From: Candidatus Moraniibacteriota bacterium
Lineage (GTDB): Bacteria > Patescibacteriota > Minisyncoccia > Moranbacterales > GCA-2747515
Assembly (NCBI GenBank): GCA_027031945.1
Contig: JALVPE010000102.1
Location: forward strand, 1 to 23,884
Length of the DNA stretch: 23,884 nucleotides
Direction: 5' to 3'
The position numbers and the translations under genes were made by a program. Shown piece by piece: positions 15,264 to 23,644 of this stretch (the stretch's first letter is position 1; each line of letters begins with the position of its first letter). The notes beneath the pieces are model-generated. The model was not told where the DNA came from. It searched no databases and was given only the letters and a program-made list of their open reading frames with translations.

Positions 15264-16325
15264 TTAAGCATTAAATTTGTGCAATTGCCCTTTAAATTCT
15301 AATGCATATATCTTCCACATAGCTAACATAAGAGCCACAATAATTGGACCAACAATAAATCCAATAATGCCAAATAATTTTAATCCACCAATAGTTGCAA
15401 AAAATACAGCTAATGAATGCATCTGCATATCTTTGCCAACAAGTTTTGGTCTAAGTACATTATCAATTGTTGAAACGAAGATACCGATAATAAATAGAAA
15501 TATACCCTGCCATATATTACCTAGTATCAACATAATAATTGCAATTGGAAAAATTACAAGCCCGGCACCAACTGCTGGTATTATACCTAAAATAATCATA
15601 ATAACAGTCCAAAGAACCGGAGAAGCCACTCCGACAATAACAAGAGCAATACCACCAATTATTCCCTGTATACATCCTATTACTATAGTACCTTTGAGTG
15701 TCGCACGTGTCATAGACACAAATTCATCAATTAATTTTTGTTCATGAGTATTTTTCATTGGACTTAAATCCATAATTTTTTTCACAAATCGTTTACCGTC
15801 AATAAAAAAATAAAACAATGTAAAAAACATTACAAAAATTGAAACTGTACTATTAATAATACTTTTGTAAGCCATTTGAATAAATAAAATGGAACTATTT
15901 GCAATATTTTTGATAGTGTTTCCGATTTCCGGACCATTTACATAAGCTTCCACTCCATCTAATGCTCTATCAAATATAGGCGCATGAATAAGCGTATTTA
16001 CAATTTTTTGCGCTACCACCTGCACAACAGATTCTTCTCTTGCGCTTTCCACTACAATACCTGAAACCTCATTAAACATGAGTCCTCCTACAAATATAAT
16101 TGGCATAATAATTGTAATCATTACAACAACTAACATAATTGCAGATACAATTGTTGCACTATGAATTTTCTCAAACAAAAAATCATATGGACGTGAAAAA
16201 ATAACGGCTATCAAAGCTGCTATAAAAATCGCACCTAAAAAAGGTTTAATGAGCATAAAGCTCCAAATACTTACACCTATTAGTAAAGTAAAAAAGAAAT
16301 ATGTATTGAAATTTTTTATAACCAT
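15264..16325 (-). CDS. AI-2E family transporter (PF01594-type permease)
   Basis: A 353-residue polytopic membrane protein of the AI-2E/PerM family. It has paired N-terminal helices (about 8-50), a helix at about 56-83, a soluble amphipathic region (about 85-130) and a C-terminal set of helices. ATLKGTIVIGCIQGIIGGIALVIVGV and IPAVGAGLVIFPIAI are the family's best conserved region, followed by VSTIDNVLRPKLVGK. Members include a reported autoinducer-2 exporter and Na+/H+ antiporters, so the substrate is not known. It is the first gene of a pair with lgt. A TATAAT (16339-16344) ends 13 nt before its ATG, suggesting a very short leader. Confidence 0.92.
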   Translation of the reverse strand: MVIKNFNTYFFFTLLIGVSIWSFMLIKPFLGAIFIAALIAVIFSRPYDFLFEKIHSATIVSAIMLVVVMITIIMPIIFVGGLMFNEVSGIVVESAREESVVQVVAQKIVNTLIHAPIFDRALDGVEAYVNGPEIGNTIKNIANSSILFIQMAYKSIINSTVSIFVMFFTLFYFFIDGKRFVKKIMDLSPMKNTHEQKLIDEFVSMTRATLKGTIVIGCIQGIIGGIALVIVGVASPVLWTVIMIILGIIPAVGAGLVIFPIAIIMLILGNIWQGIFLFIIGIFVSTIDNVLRPKLVGKDMQMHSLAVFFATIGGLKLFGIIGFIVGPIIVALMLAMWKIYALEFKGQLHKFNA

Positions 16326-16338
16326 AAATAATATATTA

Positions 16339-16344
16339 ATTATA
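16339..16344 (-). promoter_or_regulatory. Candidate -10 for the AI-2E permease-lgt pair
   Basis: Minus-strand TATAAT in the 68-nt gap after the P-type ATPase gene. It would give a leader of about 7 nt. No clear -35. Confidence 0.4.
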
Positions 16345-16393
16345 CTAATCTTCTACACACATTTAACCATACAACTTGTAAAAAACCAAATGA

Positions 16394-19081
16394 TTATATT
16401 TTTTTGTAACGCATAAACAATATTCTTTTACTTATTTCAAATATTATCATTTCAACAAATGTCACAATCAATATCATCGTAATAATTGATATATCAAGAG
16501 GAACTGTTCCTAAAAACCTTGAAAAAACTGGAACATATATTGCAATTGCCAATAAACACACCGATACGAATATTGAAATATTAATAAATTTATTATTAAA
16601 AATATCTAAACGAAATACAGACCTCCTAAAACTTCTAATCACATATGCAAACATCAAAGAATCAAATGCAATTAAAATAAATGTCGCTGTACGTGCAATA
16701 TTTATATTATTGGTTATATATTGCACACCCCAAAACAAAGCAACTGAAGCGACGCCCGACACTATAAATACAATGATCATAAAATTTTTATAATTTTTGG
16801 TAATAATTGATTCCTGTGGATTTCTTGGTGGTTCGCTCATGAGTCCCTTATTATCATATTCCGTTGTAAGTGCAATATTTGGTAGACTATCTTCTACAAG
16901 ATTAATCCACAATATTTGCAAAGGCAATAATGGCAAAGGCCAACCAAATGCCATAGCAACAAAAAATAAAAATAATTCCGAAAAGTCATCAGCTATAAGA
17001 TAAATTAAAATTCTTCTAATATTTTCATAAATAACACGACCTTGTTCAATCGCTGTTATAATAGTGCTAAAGCTATTATCTACTAAAACAATATCGGAAA
17101 CTTCTTTGGCAATATCAACCCCATTTCCAACACTGATTCCAACATTTGAAGCTTTTAATGCCGGTGCATCATTAATGCCATCCCCAACCATGGCAACAAC
17201 TTCTCCATTTGCTTGTAATGCTCGTACTATACGAATTTTATGTTCTGGTAAAACACGTGCAAAAATTTCTGTATGTTTTACTTTTTCCTGCATCTCACTA
17301 TCACTCAATCCGTTCAAATCCACACCCATCAAGATATTACGCCTTGCAACATTGTGACCTAATTCAGACATAATGGAACTAGCTGTTGCCGGATGATCCC
17401 CTGTTATGATTACAAGACGAATTCCTGCATTTTCTGCTTTCTTGAGAGAGTCTTCAACTCCTATCCTCAATGGATCTTTAAGTGCAACATAACCTACAAG
17501 TGACATATCATTATAACGCTCTTCCTTACTGAGTCTATTAAACGTTTCTTGCGTTAATATACGTTCACTACATGCTAGTACTCTCAATCCTCTTGATGTT
17601 AATCTTTCAAATGTTTTCTTTAAACTTTTTCCTTCTTGAGAGTTAATGGGCATTTTTACATCGTTCACGTCAATATGTGTTACTCTATCGAGAACTTCTT
17701 CCGGAGCGCCCAACATCATAATACGAACTTTATCATTATTTATTTTATATACACGTATTGCATATTTTTTTTGTGATTTAAATAATTCTTGATCAATTAA
17801 CTTATGTTCTCTACGAAATTTTTCAATATCAATACCAAATTGAACTCCTGCAATCAATAATGCCTTATCCGTTGGTCTGCCATGCACAATTGCTCTGGAT
17901 AATTCATCATTTGGATTTTCAATGTATGCATCATTCACAATTGAAGCAATCTCCAATGCCTTTCCATGTCCTGCTAAATCGTTATCCATCGAACATATTT
18001 CATTGATACAACCATCAAAATCAAATAGTTCATTTGAACCTGTAAGAATGTGACTAACACGCATTTCTCCTTGCGTAAGCGTACCTGTCTTATCAGAACA
18101 AATCGTTGTCACTGCTCCCATTGTTTCGCTTGCATTTAATTTACGCACAAGTGCACGACTCTTTGCAAGTCTACGCATACCAAAAATAAGCACTATTGTT
18201 ATTGCCGGTAATAGTCCTTCTGGTATTGCACTTACAGTAAGAGCTGTTGCAGTTATAAAAATATCACTAATTGACTCACCACGTAAAATTCCAACTACAA
18301 AAAATATAAGTATTACAGAAAAAATTGCCCAACCAATTTTTTTTGAAAAATCTGCAAATTTTTCTTGCAATGATGTCTGTGGCTCTTTTTCATTTTTAAC
18401 AAAGTTTGAAATTTTACCAATTTCTGTATCAACTCCAGTCGCTGTGACTACATATAAACCGTGACCACTGGTTACATTAGTGCCAGCAAAGACCATGTTG
18501 TTCTGTTCAGAAATAAGAACATCATCATCTATAATATTCGTATTCTTTTTTACATCCATCCACTCACCTGTCAACATTGACTCGTTAACACGCAAATCAT
18601 TTACATCAATTAAGCGTCCATCAGCTACAATTTTATCTCCTGACATCAAATCAACAATATCACCAATCGAAACATTTTCCGATAATATCTTTTTTTTCTG
18701 ACCAGAACGAATTACTCTTGCATATTGTGACATACTGGATTGCAATTTATTCAAAGACTTTTCAGCTTTATCTTCTTGCACAAAACCCACAATAGCATTA
18801 AAAAGTACAACAATCATAATAAATGACGCATCAACTACGTGTCCAATAAAAAAAGACAAAACCGCCGCAAAAATTACAATATATATAAGAGGATTATTAA
18901 ATTGTCTTACAAAAAGAAATAATCTCGAAGTTTTTTTTGCTTTTGGCAATATATTTTTCCCAAAAGAGTTAATTCGACCGGATGCATCAAAATCACTCAA
19001 TCCATTTATTGAAGTTTGCAAATGCAACAACACTGAACTAGATGGCATTGCATAATAAGCTTTTGATGTAAACTTTTTCAT
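16394..19081 (-). CDS. P2-type cation-transporting ATPase
   Basis: An 895-residue P-type ATPase of the P2 (Ca2+-ATPase-like) group, with N-domain, actuator, phosphorylation and ten-helix transport parts. Motifs: actuator TGEW (usual TGES), M4 IPEGLLPA with E288, phosphorylation site SDKTGTLTQ with D330, nucleotide-domain LGAPEEVLDR, TGDHPAT and VAMVGDGINDAPALK. The E288-D330 spacing equals that of SERCA E309-D351. Ion-site positions differ from SERCA: M5 LIADDFSEL puts D699 where SERCA has N768 (E702 matches E771), and M6 NLVEDSLP puts E730 where SERCA has T799. The ion is therefore uncertain: Ca2+, Mn2+ or another cation. It follows the LysM protein by 30 nt. Confidence 0.95.
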   Translation of the reverse strand: MKKFTSKAYYAMPSSSVLLHLQTSINGLSDFDASGRINSFGKNILPKAKKTSRLFLFVRQFNNPLIYIVIFAAVLSFFIGHVVDASFIMIVVLFNAIVGFVQEDKAEKSLNKLQSSMSQYARVIRSGQKKKILSENVSIGDIVDLMSGDKIVADGRLIDVNDLRVNESMLTGEWMDVKKNTNIIDDDVLISEQNNMVFAGTNVTSGHGLYVVTATGVDTEIGKISNFVKNEKEPQTSLQEKFADFSKKIGWAIFSVILIFFVVGILRGESISDIFITATALTVSAIPEGLLPAITIVLIFGMRRLAKSRALVRKLNASETMGAVTTICSDKTGTLTQGEMRVSHILTGSNELFDFDGCINEICSMDNDLAGHGKALEIASIVNDAYIENPNDELSRAIVHGRPTDKALLIAGVQFGIDIEKFRREHKLIDQELFKSQKKYAIRVYKINNDKVRIMMLGAPEEVLDRVTHIDVNDVKMPINSQEGKSLKKTFERLTSRGLRVLACSERILTQETFNRLSKEERYNDMSLVGYVALKDPLRIGVEDSLKKAENAGIRLVIITGDHPATASSIMSELGHNVARRNILMGVDLNGLSDSEMQEKVKHTEIFARVLPEHKIRIVRALQANGEVVAMVGDGINDAPALKASNVGISVGNGVDIAKEVSDIVLVDNSFSTIITAIEQGRVIYENIRRILIYLIADDFSELFLFFVAMAFGWPLPLLPLQILWINLVEDSLPNIALTTEYDNKGLMSEPPRNPQESIITKNYKNFMIIVFIVSGVASVALFWGVQYITNNINIARTATFILIAFDSLMFAYVIRSFRRSVFRLDIFNNKFINISIFVSVCLLAIAIYVPVFSRFLGTVPLDISIITMILIVTFVEMIIFEISKRILFMRYKKI

Positions 19082-19111
19082 TTTTATTTTTATTTCTTGA
19101 TTATGATTCTA

Positions 19112-20251
19112 CTATGAACCTAAAACCACAACAAAATCAGCTCCATATTTCTTTGTAACTTCGTCAGATTCCTCATACTTTTGCTTTCCATATTTCTGCT
19201 CTATTTCTCTTGCTACAATATCTATATTACCTCTATTACTTGCACTATAATAAATTACGACACCTTTATAACTATTTTTCGCATTTCTTGCAGTAAGTAT
19301 TTTATAACCATGATTTGCAAATACTTTTGTTACATCAGCAGCAGCTCCAGTTTGTGCACCTGCATTTAATACTTGTATTGTAATTTCTCCCACTGATATA
19401 TTCTCTTTGTTTTGTTTATCTTTATTTTGTTCATTCTGCGACATCTCTTTTGCGTCATCTTTTGTTTGACTAAGATCTTTACCGCCTTCCATTATTAACT
19501 CTTCATTATCCTGTTTATTTTTGTCATTATCATTAAGGGGTATATCTTTTTTTTCAACTTTATTTTTCTCTATAATTTCATTTTTTTCAATAAGAGTCTG
19601 CACAGAAACATTTTTATTGTCTTTTTGTTTCAAAAACAATATGGCACCTCGCCATACTATAATTCCAATTATTGCAACAATAAATATACTAATTATGATA
19701 AGCCTAATATTTATTTTTTTCTTCTGTAATTGTATTTCCTCAGAATATGCAGTTTCATCATCTTGCATCCATTCAATATCAATAGATTGTGTAGTTGGTT
19801 CCGCTGATGGCCTATGTAGCATATTTTTTGGAGACGCATATGTAACTTTTCGGACTACCTTCTTATTATTTGTTATTACATCTTGTTGTTGTGTTGATTT
19901 TTTTGTTGAATGTGGTGTAGTTGTATTAGTTTTTATATTGTTAGCAACAACTCCATTTGATTGATGTGCCTGTACATTGTTTTTATTTGTTTGCTCCTTA
20001 GAGTGTTTATCTGGTTCAATATTAGACGCATTAGGTGCTTCTTCTGTAAAAACATCACTATTTTTGCCAGGTACACTTATTGTCTCACCCGAAATTAAAA
20101 TGTAAGGAGGCTCAATATTATTAACTTCAGCAAGTTCTTTCCATGGAACATTATATGACTGCGCAATAGATATTATATTATCCGTATCTTTTACAACATA
20201 TGAGCCAGTGTATATTGTATTTTGTTTTTTGTTTTTTTTGTATCCAAACAT
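19112..20251 (-). CDS. LysM / LytR_C domain membrane protein
   Basis: A 379-residue protein with an N-terminal LysM-like repeat (about 14-62: YVVKDTDNIISIAQSYNVPW ending in ISGETISVPG). Then comes a low-complexity Asn/Thr/Lys region (63-170), one membrane helix (184-207, preceded by KKK), a second charged linker (209-285) and a C-terminal LytR_C-like domain (286-379: ITIQVLNAGAQTGAAADVTKVF ... GADFVVVLGS). LytR_C domains are found on envelope proteins. The positive-inside rule puts the LysM half in the cytoplasm, which is unusual for a peptidoglycan-binding repeat. It starts 18 nt after the 629-residue surface protein, so both are probably one operon. Confidence 0.85.
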   Translation of the reverse strand: MFGYKKNKKQNTIYTGSYVVKDTDNIISIAQSYNVPWKELAEVNNIEPPYILISGETISVPGKNSDVFTEEAPNASNIEPDKHSKEQTNKNNVQAHQSNGVVANNIKTNTTTPHSTKKSTQQQDVITNNKKVVRKVTYASPKNMLHRPSAEPTTQSIDIEWMQDDETAYSEEIQLQKKKINIRLIIISIFIVAIIGIIVWRGAILFLKQKDNKNVSVQTLIEKNEIIEKNKVEKKDIPLNDNDKNKQDNEELIMEGGKDLSQTKDDAKEMSQNEQNKDKQNKENISVGEITIQVLNAGAQTGAAADVTKVFANHGYKILTARNAKNSYKGVVIYYSASNRGNIDIVAREIEQKYGKQKYEESDEVTKKYGADFVVVLGS

Positions 20252-20269
20252 ATTTATATATTTAAAATA

Positions 20270-22159
20270 TTATGGTTGCACAGCACCTTCATCTTCATTC
20301 TCATCTTGTTTATTTTGAATATCTGATGTTGTAAGAGGTTTGCTAATTTCTTTAACTTGCAAACTTGTAAACACATCTTTCGCAGTCAATGTCTGTTGTT
20401 GTAAAATCAGAGGTGACTTATCAATTTGGTCTACACTTGGAATAATTTCCACATCAAAACTAGTTTGAATTTGATCACTCGTAATACCTGCTCCATGTAC
20501 AATATCACCAACTACCCATTTAATTTCATTTGTTCTCTCATTAAATTGAACATCCTTACCCTCCAAAAATTTAACATGTGTAGGAAGTGGTATTGTAACC
20601 ATGCTATCGCTAATATCATTATTAATATTATCGATTGTAAGTGTTACTGTATATTTTGTTTTTTCTCCAACTTTTGGAGGACGCATACCATCTGTGTATT
20701 TGATATACGAATTAAGCAATACTTTTGCACCTATTTTCTTTGTAAGTACATTACTTAATACTGTTTTATTTTCACGTAATTCGGATGGTATATCATCACT
20801 GTCAATTGAGACAAGTGTTTTAACGGAAAAATTGTAATCATTCACATTACCAACTGGTAATTTTGCAAGTACCGGAATCATAAAAGATATTTTACCGGAT
20901 TCATGAGGTTTTAATAATCGCAATTTTGGAATATCAGATGCTTTCCACTTAATTGTTTTACTGTCTGCATCATAATCACCTTTGTCTTCAAGATCTAATT
21001 GTGAAAAATCAAGCACCGCACTATCAAATTTAACTGAAACAATAACTTCTCTAAGTGGTACTTTACTATTATTTATAAATTTAATAATATACTTCAGTCT
21101 ATCTCCCGCATAAACAACATCATCATTTTTACCATCAATTCCTTGTTTCACAACAATTGGAGAACCTATGATGTGTGGAGTGTATTTTTCATTTGCATAT
21201 ACAACATATTCTGCACCACTCTCTTGTGTGCCCACCTCCATCTTAAACAATTGCGCTGTACCTATTGGTGCATTTAAACCACCTCGTAAATGGATAACTT
21301 GTTCACTCTGTGGTGCAATTGTACTAATAAGCCATTTACCATTCGTTGGAAATGGTGTTGCATCATATATTGAAAAACCCTTAGGTGCTTCAATTGTTAA
21401 TTTTAAATTAGAAATTGCATCATTACTAGTATTTTTAACGACAACTCCAATATCAATTAAGTTACCACTAACTATTTCAGATGGTGCTTGAACATCTATT
21501 GAAATTGGTGATGATGTAATAGTTGTAGCTCCTCTTGCCTCTGTTTCATATCGCGTACTTGTACGATCTGGAATATATCTCAATATTCCGGATACATCCT
21601 CCACAGAATCAACCGGTCCAACAAAATGACCAGCTAGTACAATTGTTTCTTTCTTATTCCCCTTGATTGTTCCTATAGTAATAATACCTTGATTATCACT
21701 TATACGTTTAAAATTCTCTTGATTTTCTGCCGGTATGAAATAGTCTCCAAATTTAACTACAATTTGAGCATCATTAAGATTAGCTCTGTTATGATTATAA
21801 TACGTGAATTTAATTTCCGTTAAGGTATTACTTCCAATATTGTCCGGCATCTCCATAGCAAGTGTCACACGTTCACTGGCAAAGAAACCTCTTTGCAAAT
21901 ACACAAAAGAAACCGTTACAAAAGCAATAAATGCAATTACAAACACAACAATTCCACCAATCGTAATAGCCTTTAAACGTGTACCAAACATTTTGTCTTT
22001 TATGTCTTGCCACATTCCATTTTCCACATCCTCAGGCTCCTTAGATTGCCAAACATCATATACTGTTTTATCATGTTGTCTTTGTGTTAATGGTGAATCT
22101 TTTTTTTGAAGATCTTCTTCAAGTTTTTCAATTGGCATATTTTTATATTTATTATTCAC
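20270..22159 (-). CDS. Membrane-anchored surface protein with tandem beta-sandwich (DUF11/CARDB-like) domains
   Basis: A 629-residue protein. Residues 1-60 are charged and cytoplasmic, with a helix at 64-88 and an outside region of several Ig-like units. Repeated phrases such as GNLIDIGVVVKNTSNDAISNLKLTIEAP, GDRLKYIIKFINNSKVPLREVIVSV and GEKTKYTVTLTIDNINNDISDSMVTIPLP follow the DUF11/CARDB pattern of repeat surface proteins. The acidic tail ends QDENEDEGAVQP with no sorting signal. The frame opens at GTG 22159; the in-frame ATG at 22138 (MPIEKLEEDL) is an alternative. An extended -10 lies just upstream. It is probably an envelope scaffold or adhesin co-expressed with the LysM/LytR_C protein; exact role unknown. 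Confidence 0.82.
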   Translation of the reverse strand: MNNKYKNMPIEKLEEDLQKKDSPLTQRQHDKTVYDVWQSKEPEDVENGMWQDIKDKMFGTRLKAITIGGIVVFVIAFIAFVTVSFVYLQRGFFASERVTLAMEMPDNIGSNTLTEIKFTYYNHNRANLNDAQIVVKFGDYFIPAENQENFKRISDNQGIITIGTIKGNKKETIVLAGHFVGPVDSVEDVSGILRYIPDRTSTRYETEARGATTITSSPISIDVQAPSEIVSGNLIDIGVVVKNTSNDAISNLKLTIEAPKGFSIYDATPFPTNGKWLISTIAPQSEQVIHLRGGLNAPIGTAQLFKMEVGTQESGAEYVVYANEKYTPHIIGSPIVVKQGIDGKNDDVVYAGDRLKYIIKFINNSKVPLREVIVSVKFDSAVLDFSQLDLEDKGDYDADSKTIKWKASDIPKLRLLKPHESGKISFMIPVLAKLPVGNVNDYNFSVKTLVSIDSDDIPSELRENKTVLSNVLTKKIGAKVLLNSYIKYTDGMRPPKVGEKTKYTVTLTIDNINNDISDSMVTIPLPTHVKFLEGKDVQFNERTNEIKWVVGDIVHGAGITSDQIQTSFDVEIIPSVDQIDKSPLILQQQTLTAKDVFTSLQVKEISKPLTTSDIQNKQDENEDEGAVQP

Positions 22160-22177
22160 TAAAGAATAAGCATTTTT

Positions 22178-22186
22178 ATTATAACA
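22178..22186 (-). promoter_or_regulatory. Extended -10 of the 629-residue surface protein gene
   Basis: Minus-strand TGTTATAAT, in the 37-nt gap after the recO stop. It gives a leader of roughly 12 nt to the GTG at 22159 or 33 nt to the ATG at 22138. The -35 would lie inside recO and is not obvious. Confidence 0.5.
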
Positions 22187-22196
22187 GATTTTTATA

Positions 22197-22925
22197 TTAG
22201 CGCATAACCCATTTTGTTATGTTATATACAATATTGTGCAATTGTTTGTGCACATTTTCATGTATAACAATTTTTGACAATGATTTTAAATTATTACTTT
22301 TAATAATACGAAGTGCCTTTAATGTGTCTGGATCTATGTAACAAAAATATTCATTACACGAACAAGTTGTACAAAGTATCCCTCCACTAGAAACACTAAA
22401 TCCGTTCCTTATCTCGTCAATTTTACTGTTACATATAGAACATCTATGTGTATTAAACTCATAACCTTGTAAACAAAATAATTTAATTAAAAATGCATGC
22501 GTAAACCAATTCAAGTCTGTATCATACTTTTTGGAATTTTGTTTTTGTGCTAATTTATTCATACTTTGTAAATAAGTAACTAGTAATTCAAAAACAAGTT
22601 CATCACGCTCATTTTCTTCCATAATAGACAAAAACACTGTACGCACATTATCAATACATTCAAGTACTTTAAAATTTTCGTGTAAAAATACAAAATAATC
22701 TTCAGCAACAGCGCCTGCAAGTATGCCACGACCATAATTTTTTGCTATTGTTATATGTGATAATACAAAATCTTCCACTTGCATAGCAAGCTTTGCTTTT
22801 CCCTTACGCACAGATCGTGCCGGCACATGAATTAATCCGTTTTCTAATGTATAAAATGTATACAATCGATCAGCTTCATTTATGTTAATTTTATTTAATG
22901 TAATTGCATGATAATTATACTTCAT
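22197..22925 (-). CDS. recO: DNA repair protein RecO
   Basis: Recombination mediator that with RecR loads RecA onto SSB-coated DNA and anneals strands. The 242-residue protein has the N-terminal OB fold (YHAITLNKININEADRLYTFYTLENGLIHVPARSVRKGKAKLA), the VEDFVLSHITIAKNYGRGIL strand region, and a C-terminal helical domain with a zinc motif: CSIC at about 165-168 paired with CTTC downstream (FSVSSGGILCTTC). Length is normal. The ATG at 22925 is supported by a -10 that ends 6 nt before it, so the message would be leaderless. It is preceded by the sugar transferase terminator. Confidence 0.93.
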   Translation of the reverse strand: MKYNYHAITLNKININEADRLYTFYTLENGLIHVPARSVRKGKAKLAMQVEDFVLSHITIAKNYGRGILAGAVAEDYFVFLHENFKVLECIDNVRTVFLSIMEENERDELVFELLVTYLQSMNKLAQKQNSKKYDTDLNWFTHAFLIKLFCLQGYEFNTHRCSICNSKIDEIRNGFSVSSGGILCTTCSCNEYFCYIDPDTLKALRIIKSNNLKSLSKIVIHENVHKQLHNIVYNITKWVMR

Positions 22926-22931
22926 CCATTT

Positions 22932-22959
22932 ATTATACTAAAAAATTGCCACCTGTCAT
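22932..22959 (-). promoter_or_regulatory. Promoter of recO, nested in a terminator and leaderless
   Basis: Minus-strand ATGACA (22954-22959), 16-bp spacer, TATAAT (22932-22937), then 6 nt (AAATGG) and the recO ATG. The -35 lies in the loop of the sugar transferase terminator hairpin. Confidence 0.6.
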
Positions 22960-22978
22960 ATTATAACAAAATGGCAAT
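22938..22978 (-). terminator. Terminator of the sugar transferase gene
   Basis: Minus-strand ATTGCCA ... TGGCAAT (22972-22978 with 22945-22951), a 7-bp stem with a 20-nt loop, followed by TTTTT. It lies 17 nt past the stop codon. The long loop weakens it, but the T run is good. Confidence 0.55.
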
Positions 22979-22995
22979 GTTCTTCTGTTATATGT

Positions 22996-23565
22996 TTAGT
23001 GCTTGGCCGGTAATTTATGAATAATAAGTTTAATTGTTTTTACACATAATAAAAACTCTTTTCTAAGATTTGGCTTTGTATGTGCATATTTTATATCAAG
23101 AAGACATACTCGATCTAATGAGATATCATGTTTCAATTTTTGTAATTGCCCATATCCTGTTAAACCTGGTTTAACTTCAAGTATATCAGTTTTTTTTATG
23201 TTCTTCATTGCAACAAATATGCATAACCTCATTGGCCTTGGCCCAACGATAGACATATCTCCTTTTAACACATTAATACATTGTGGTAATTCATCGATTT
23301 TTGTTTTTCTTATCAATCTGCCAATTGGAGTAATTCTGGGATCATTTTGCTGTGCAACAAGTTGATAAGTTTCGCTATTTATATACATGGAACGTAATTT
23401 ATAAATAGTAAAAAACCGTCCATTTAATCCAATTCTTTTTTGTTTAAAAATGATATCACCCTTAGATGTTATAGCGATAACAATTCCACAAATCAATAGA
23501 ATAGGAAGTGAAAATGTTATTATAATTATACTTATAACTATATCAAACAAACGTTTTCCGGTCAT
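22996..23565 (-). CDS. Bacterial sugar transferase (polyprenyl-phosphate sugar-1-phosphate transferase)
   Basis: A 189-residue monotopic phosphoglycosyl transferase (PF02397 type). It moves a sugar-1-phosphate from a UDP-sugar onto undecaprenyl phosphate, the first step of many glycan pathways. It has the basic start MTGKRLFDIV, one hydrophobic re-entrant helix (about 9-31), KQKRIGLNGRFFTIYKLRSM, the catalytic Asp-Glu pair in KIDELPQ, GDMSIVGPRP and KPGLTGYGQL. Length matches the minimal form. It is downstream of ileS and has the best ribosome site in the window (GGAGG, 9 nt before ATG). The glycan pathway it starts lies outside this window; the Alg5-like enzyme might be one partner. Confidence 0.95.
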   Translation of the reverse strand: MTGKRLFDIVISIIIITFSLPILLICGIVIAITSKGDIIFKQKRIGLNGRFFTIYKLRSMYINSETYQLVAQQNDPRITPIGRLIRKTKIDELPQCINVLKGDMSIVGPRPMRLCIFVAMKNIKKTDILEVKPGLTGYGQLQKLKHDISLDRVCLLDIKYAHTKPNLRKEFLLCVKTIKLIIHKLPAKH

Positions 23566-23573
23566 TGAAATAT

Positions 23574-23578
23574 ATCCT
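23574..23578 (-). promoter_or_regulatory. Strong Shine-Dalgarno for the sugar transferase
   Basis: AAGGAGG on the minus strand, with GGAGG about 9 nt before the ATG at 23565. It is notable because most genes here have none. Confidence 0.6.
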
Positions 23579-23614
23579 CCTTAACAATCTTTTAAAGAAC
23601 ATAAAAACAATATT

Positions 23615-23643
23615 ATTATACATGACGTAATAATTACATACAA
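23615..23643 (-). promoter_or_regulatory. Candidate promoter of the sugar transferase
   Basis: Minus-strand TTGTAT (23638-23643), 17-bp spacer, TATAAT (23615-23620), starting 2 nt after the ileS stop codon. The leader would be about 40 nt and contain the Shine-Dalgarno. The -35 matches consensus in only three positions. Confidence 0.45.
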
Positions 23644-23644
23644 T

